From assembly GCA_045601345.1 (NCBI GenBank), contig JAZRZL010000001.1, positions 1 through 18,124 of the forward strand: 18,124 bases of DNA, written 5' to 3'. Source of the DNA: SVMC01 sp045601345 (lineage in GTDB: Bacteria > Bacillota > Clostridia > Oscillospirales > Oscillospiraceae). The translations under genes were made by a program, and so were the position numbers. The notes below the pieces were generated by a model that was given only the letters and a program-made list of their open reading frames with translations, did not search any database and was not told the origin of the DNA. This document shows, piece by piece, positions 16,141 through 18,124 of this stretch (position 1 is its first letter; every line of letters begins with the position of its first letter).

Positions 16141-16778
16141 GTTTTTGCCTCCGTTCGGTCGATCAGATCCTCGGTGTTGACAGCGGCTTCCTGTGCGTAG
16201 ACACCTTCGCTCTTGAGCACAGAGAAGATGGTTTTGAAGAAAATTTTCACATCCAGTCCAAAAGAGACATGGTCTACATAGTAAATATCGTTTTTATATT
16301 TTTCCTTTGTTTGAATGGAATTGCGAAAAAAGGCCTGCGAATAGCCGGTGATGCCGGGGCGGACATCCAGCCGCCGCCATTCGTGCGGCGCATAGAGGGT
16401 GGCCTCGTCCGGCAGATCGGGACGCGGTCCAATGAGGCTCATCTGTCCCAAAAGCACGTTGCATATCTGCGGCAGCTCATCCACAGAGGTTTTTCGCAGG
16501 AATCGTCCCACACGGGTCAGGCGGGGATCATCGGGGGCATTGTATGTAGAGCCGTCGGGCATTCGGAGATCGGGGGCATGGTTCTTCATTGAGCGAAGCT
16601 TATACATCTTAAATTCCTTCCGATCTTTGCCAATGCGCGGTGCGTTATAGAAAATGGGGAAGCCATCGTCAAGGACAATGGCGATTCCCACAAAAAATAT
16701 GACAAGCAGGACAAAAGGAAGGGCAATCAGGCTCAAGAGAAGATCCAGAATTCGCTTGATAACCTTATCGTAAATCAT
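16137..16778 (-). CDS. Polyprenyl-phosphate sugar phosphotransferase (PglC-like initiating transferase)
   Basis: A 213-aa small-type bacterial sugar transferase that moves a sugar-1-phosphate from a UDP-sugar to undecaprenyl phosphate and starts glycan assembly. A membrane re-entrant helix spans about 9-36. Conserved blocks are KMYKLRSM (57-64), TSVDELPQ with D100-E101 (the catalytic Asp-Glu pair), MSLIGPRP (113-120) and RPGITGYSQ (140-148). It lacks the four-TM N-terminus of WbaP-type enzymes, so it belongs to the compact PglC group, which tends to prefer diNAcBac or HexNAc phosphates. The start overlaps the stop of the aminotransferase (ATGA, 16778-16775), suggesting it uses that enzyme's product. 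Confidence 0.92.
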   Translation of the reverse strand: MIYDKVIKRILDLLLSLIALPFVLLVIFFVGIAIVLDDGFPIFYNAPRIGKDRKEFKMYKLRSMKNHAPDLRMPDGSTYNAPDDPRLTRVGRFLRKTSVDELPQICNVLLGQMSLIGPRPDLPDEATLYAPHEWRRLDVRPGITGYSQAFFRNSIQTKEKYKNDIYYVDHVSFGLDVKIFFKTIFSVLKSEGVYAQEAAVNTEDLIDRTEAKT

Positions 16779-17977
16779 TTCACCACATCCAGTGCTTTGA
16801 TATAGTTCTCTATGACATAATCCACCGCTTCATCGGAGAGAAGGGTATGAAGAGGCAGGGTGATTTCGTTGGTGAACTGGGCGAGGGCGTTGGGATAATT
16901 TTCAATGGAAAAGCCCAAATTTTTATAGGCGGTCATCATGGGCAGGGGCTTATAGTGTACATTGCAGGAAATGCCCTGCTCTGCCATATAGGTGATTAGA
17001 CGATTTCTGCGCTCGGCATCACAGCTTGGCACACGGCTTAAATAGAGATGGCAGTTGGAGAAGTAACCGTCTTCAAAATGGTCTCTGGTGGTGATGCCCA
17101 GAGGCAGAAGCGCCTCATCGTAGCGGCGGACAATCTCCCGGCGGCGGGCAAGCAGACCGTCATAGCGCTCCAGCTGGGCAAGCCCCATGGCGGCGGCAAT
17201 GTCGGTCATATTGTTTTTGTAGGCCAGAGAGAGAATATCGTATTCCCATGCGCCAAGTCCCACCTTGGCCAGCGCGTCCTTGGACTGCCCGTGCAGACAC
17301 AGGGCATTGAGCTGGTTGTAGATCTTGTTGCTGTCAAGCCCTTTCCGTGCCTTCCAGCAAAGCGCACCACCCTCTGCGGTGGTAAAATTTTTCACCGCAT
17401 GGAAGGAAAAGGTCGTGAAGTCTGCTACGCTGCCGCTTTGCAGGCCTTTGTAGGCTGCACCGAGGCTGTGAGCGCTGTCAGCCAGAAGAATGGGGCGGTC
17501 AAACAGGCGCTGGAGGTTGGTTTTAGGGGAATACAAGCTCTTTTTTGCTTCAATCGCCGGAATCAGACGGTCATAATTCACCATTTTTCCAGCAATATCC
17601 ACCGGGATAATGACTTTGGTGGCGGGGGTAATGGCGCGGGAGAGCAGCTCGGGATCCATTTCGAAGCTGTCCTTTTTGGTATCTACAAGGACGATTTTTG
17701 CGCCGACATGGTGGATCACACTGGCGGAGGCGGTATAGGTGTAGGCCGTAGTGATGACCTCATCTCCCGGCCCCACACCCAGCAGCCGCAGTGCCAGCTC
17801 CATGGCAGCGGTGGCCGAATTCAGGCAAATTACCCGGTCAGCGCCAGTATAGGTTGCCAGACGCATTTCCAGCTCCTTTGTTTTTGGGCCGGTGGTAATC
17901 CAGCCCGAGCGCAGGACTTCGGTTACAGCATCAATTTCCTTCTGGCTGATATCGGGGGGCGAAAATGGAATTTTCAT
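16775..17977 (-). CDS. DegT/DnrJ/EryC1/StrS-family nucleotide-sugar aminotransferase
   Basis: A 400-aa PLP-dependent aminotransferase of the sugar-modifying type that converts a 4-keto (or 3-keto) UDP-sugar to the amino sugar, usually with glutamate as donor. It starts KIPFSPPDIS and SGWITTGP. It shows CLNSATAAMEL (PLP phosphate contact), LLADSAHSLGA with the ring-nitrogen Asp D167, and FSFHAVKNFTTAEGG with the Schiff-base lysine K196. The start chosen is the ATG at 17977; an in-frame TTG at 18004 would add nine residues outside the family's usual N-terminus. The RBS is AGAGG about 12 nt upstream, which is long. It opens the operon. No 4,6-dehydratase to make its substrate is in the window. 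A poly-C tract lies 44 nt upstream of the start. Confidence 0.92.
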   Translation of the reverse strand: MKIPFSPPDISQKEIDAVTEVLRSGWITTGPKTKELEMRLATYTGADRVICLNSATAAMELALRLLGVGPGDEVITTAYTYTASASVIHHVGAKIVLVDTKKDSFEMDPELLSRAITPATKVIIPVDIAGKMVNYDRLIPAIEAKKSLYSPKTNLQRLFDRPILLADSAHSLGAAYKGLQSGSVADFTTFSFHAVKNFTTAEGGALCWKARKGLDSNKIYNQLNALCLHGQSKDALAKVGLGAWEYDILSLAYKNNMTDIAAAMGLAQLERYDGLLARRREIVRRYDEALLPLGITTRDHFEDGYFSNCHLYLSRVPSCDAERRNRLITYMAEQGISCNVHYKPLPMMTAYKNLGFSIENYPNALAQFTNEITLPLHTLLSDEAVDYVIENYIKALDVVK

Positions 17978-18020
17978 CACAGAACAGTACCTCTTTTGCA
18001 ACAAACTATTAGAATTTTCC

Positions 18021-18034
18021 GGGGGGGGGGGGGG
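18021..18034 (-). repeat. Homopolymer of 14 C (coding strand) in the leader of the polysaccharide operon
   Basis: Fourteen G on the plus strand, 43 bases from the ATG of the first operon gene. It is followed upstream by TTTTT and a region with several T-runs. Tracts this long are slippage-prone. An in-frame-looking ATG at 18107 is one base out of frame with the aminotransferase, so 13 or 16 C would join them. Another frame is open from the window edge to a TGA overlapping the ATG (TGATG, 17979). No firm promoter could be placed in 18035-18124. Confidence 0.8.
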
Positions 18035-18124
18035 AAAAAGGTTGAATAAGACGCGTGACCCCTTTCAAGGCAAATAAAAAAAATATGGGATATAATTCCA
18101 GTTTCATAAAAATATCCGGGAAAT

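Noticed and set aside
17048..18049. 333-codon plus-strand frame
   Set aside because: Opposite the DegT aminotransferase, with no motif; it ends just after the poly-G tract, whose translation is only glycine.
18035..18124. Promoter for the polysaccharide operon
   Set aside because: Candidate boxes (TTGCCT/CTTATT with a 17-nt spacer; TTATAT near 18092) match poorly and the region is cut by the window edge, so I do not call one.

Overview
All convincing genes in this window lie on the minus strand, so the layout reads from the right edge to the left. Gene families, strong Shine-Dalgarno sites, frequent GTG/TTG starts and dense ATGA overlaps suggest a Gram-positive anaerobe of the Clostridia. 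The short dispersed repeats built on CTTCCCC/GGGGAAG palindromes are of a kind common in Oscillospiraceae/Ruminococcaceae. This taxonomic reading is an inference; no rRNA, tRNA or marker gene is present.

Region A (about 18004-9186) is a nine-gene surface-polysaccharide operon. In transcription order it encodes a DegT-type sugar aminotransferase, a PglC-like phosphoglycosyl transferase, a GT4 glycosyltransferase, a WbpO/TviB-type nucleotide-sugar 6-dehydrogenase, a GT2 glycosyltransferase, a sugar-transfer-associated ATP-grasp protein, a WbpP-type UDP-HexNAc 4-epimerase, a GNAT acyltransferase and a TupA-like ATP-grasp protein. Together these could build a lipid-linked glycan containing an amino sugar and an N-acetylhexosaminuronic acid. 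The two ATP-grasp proteins are candidates for amide-linking amino acids to it. No 4,6-dehydratase, flippase or polymerase is present. A run of 14 C (coding strand) lies just upstream of the first gene.

Region B (9013-6650) is a compact three-gene unit: an XpaC-family membrane protein, a HAD phosphatase of the phosphoglycolate-phosphatase type, and a small zinc-ribbon/TM/coiled-coil protein. MITE-like repeats flank it on both sides (9043-9174 and 6400-6647).

Region C (6384-4797) holds an AEC-family transporter (GTG start) and a short beta-propeller-like protein of unknown role, followed by a spacer without a convincing gene.

Region D (4575-4173) looks like a self-contained small transcription unit. 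It has a promoter, a 12-bp hairpin with a T-run in the leader (attenuator or small RNA), a 64-codon ORF with a good RBS, and a 17-bp intrinsic terminator.

Region E (4144-18) holds a four-TM membrane protein and a 794-aa protein with an HExxH motif and two ferredoxin/ACT-like modules, joined by an ATGA overlap. An HD-domain nucleotidase follows 3 nt later, and its last codons fall in the end of another repeat copy. The membrane/HExxH pair matches no family I can name and is the best candidate here for something undescribed. Regions C-E look more AT-rich than A and B by eye.
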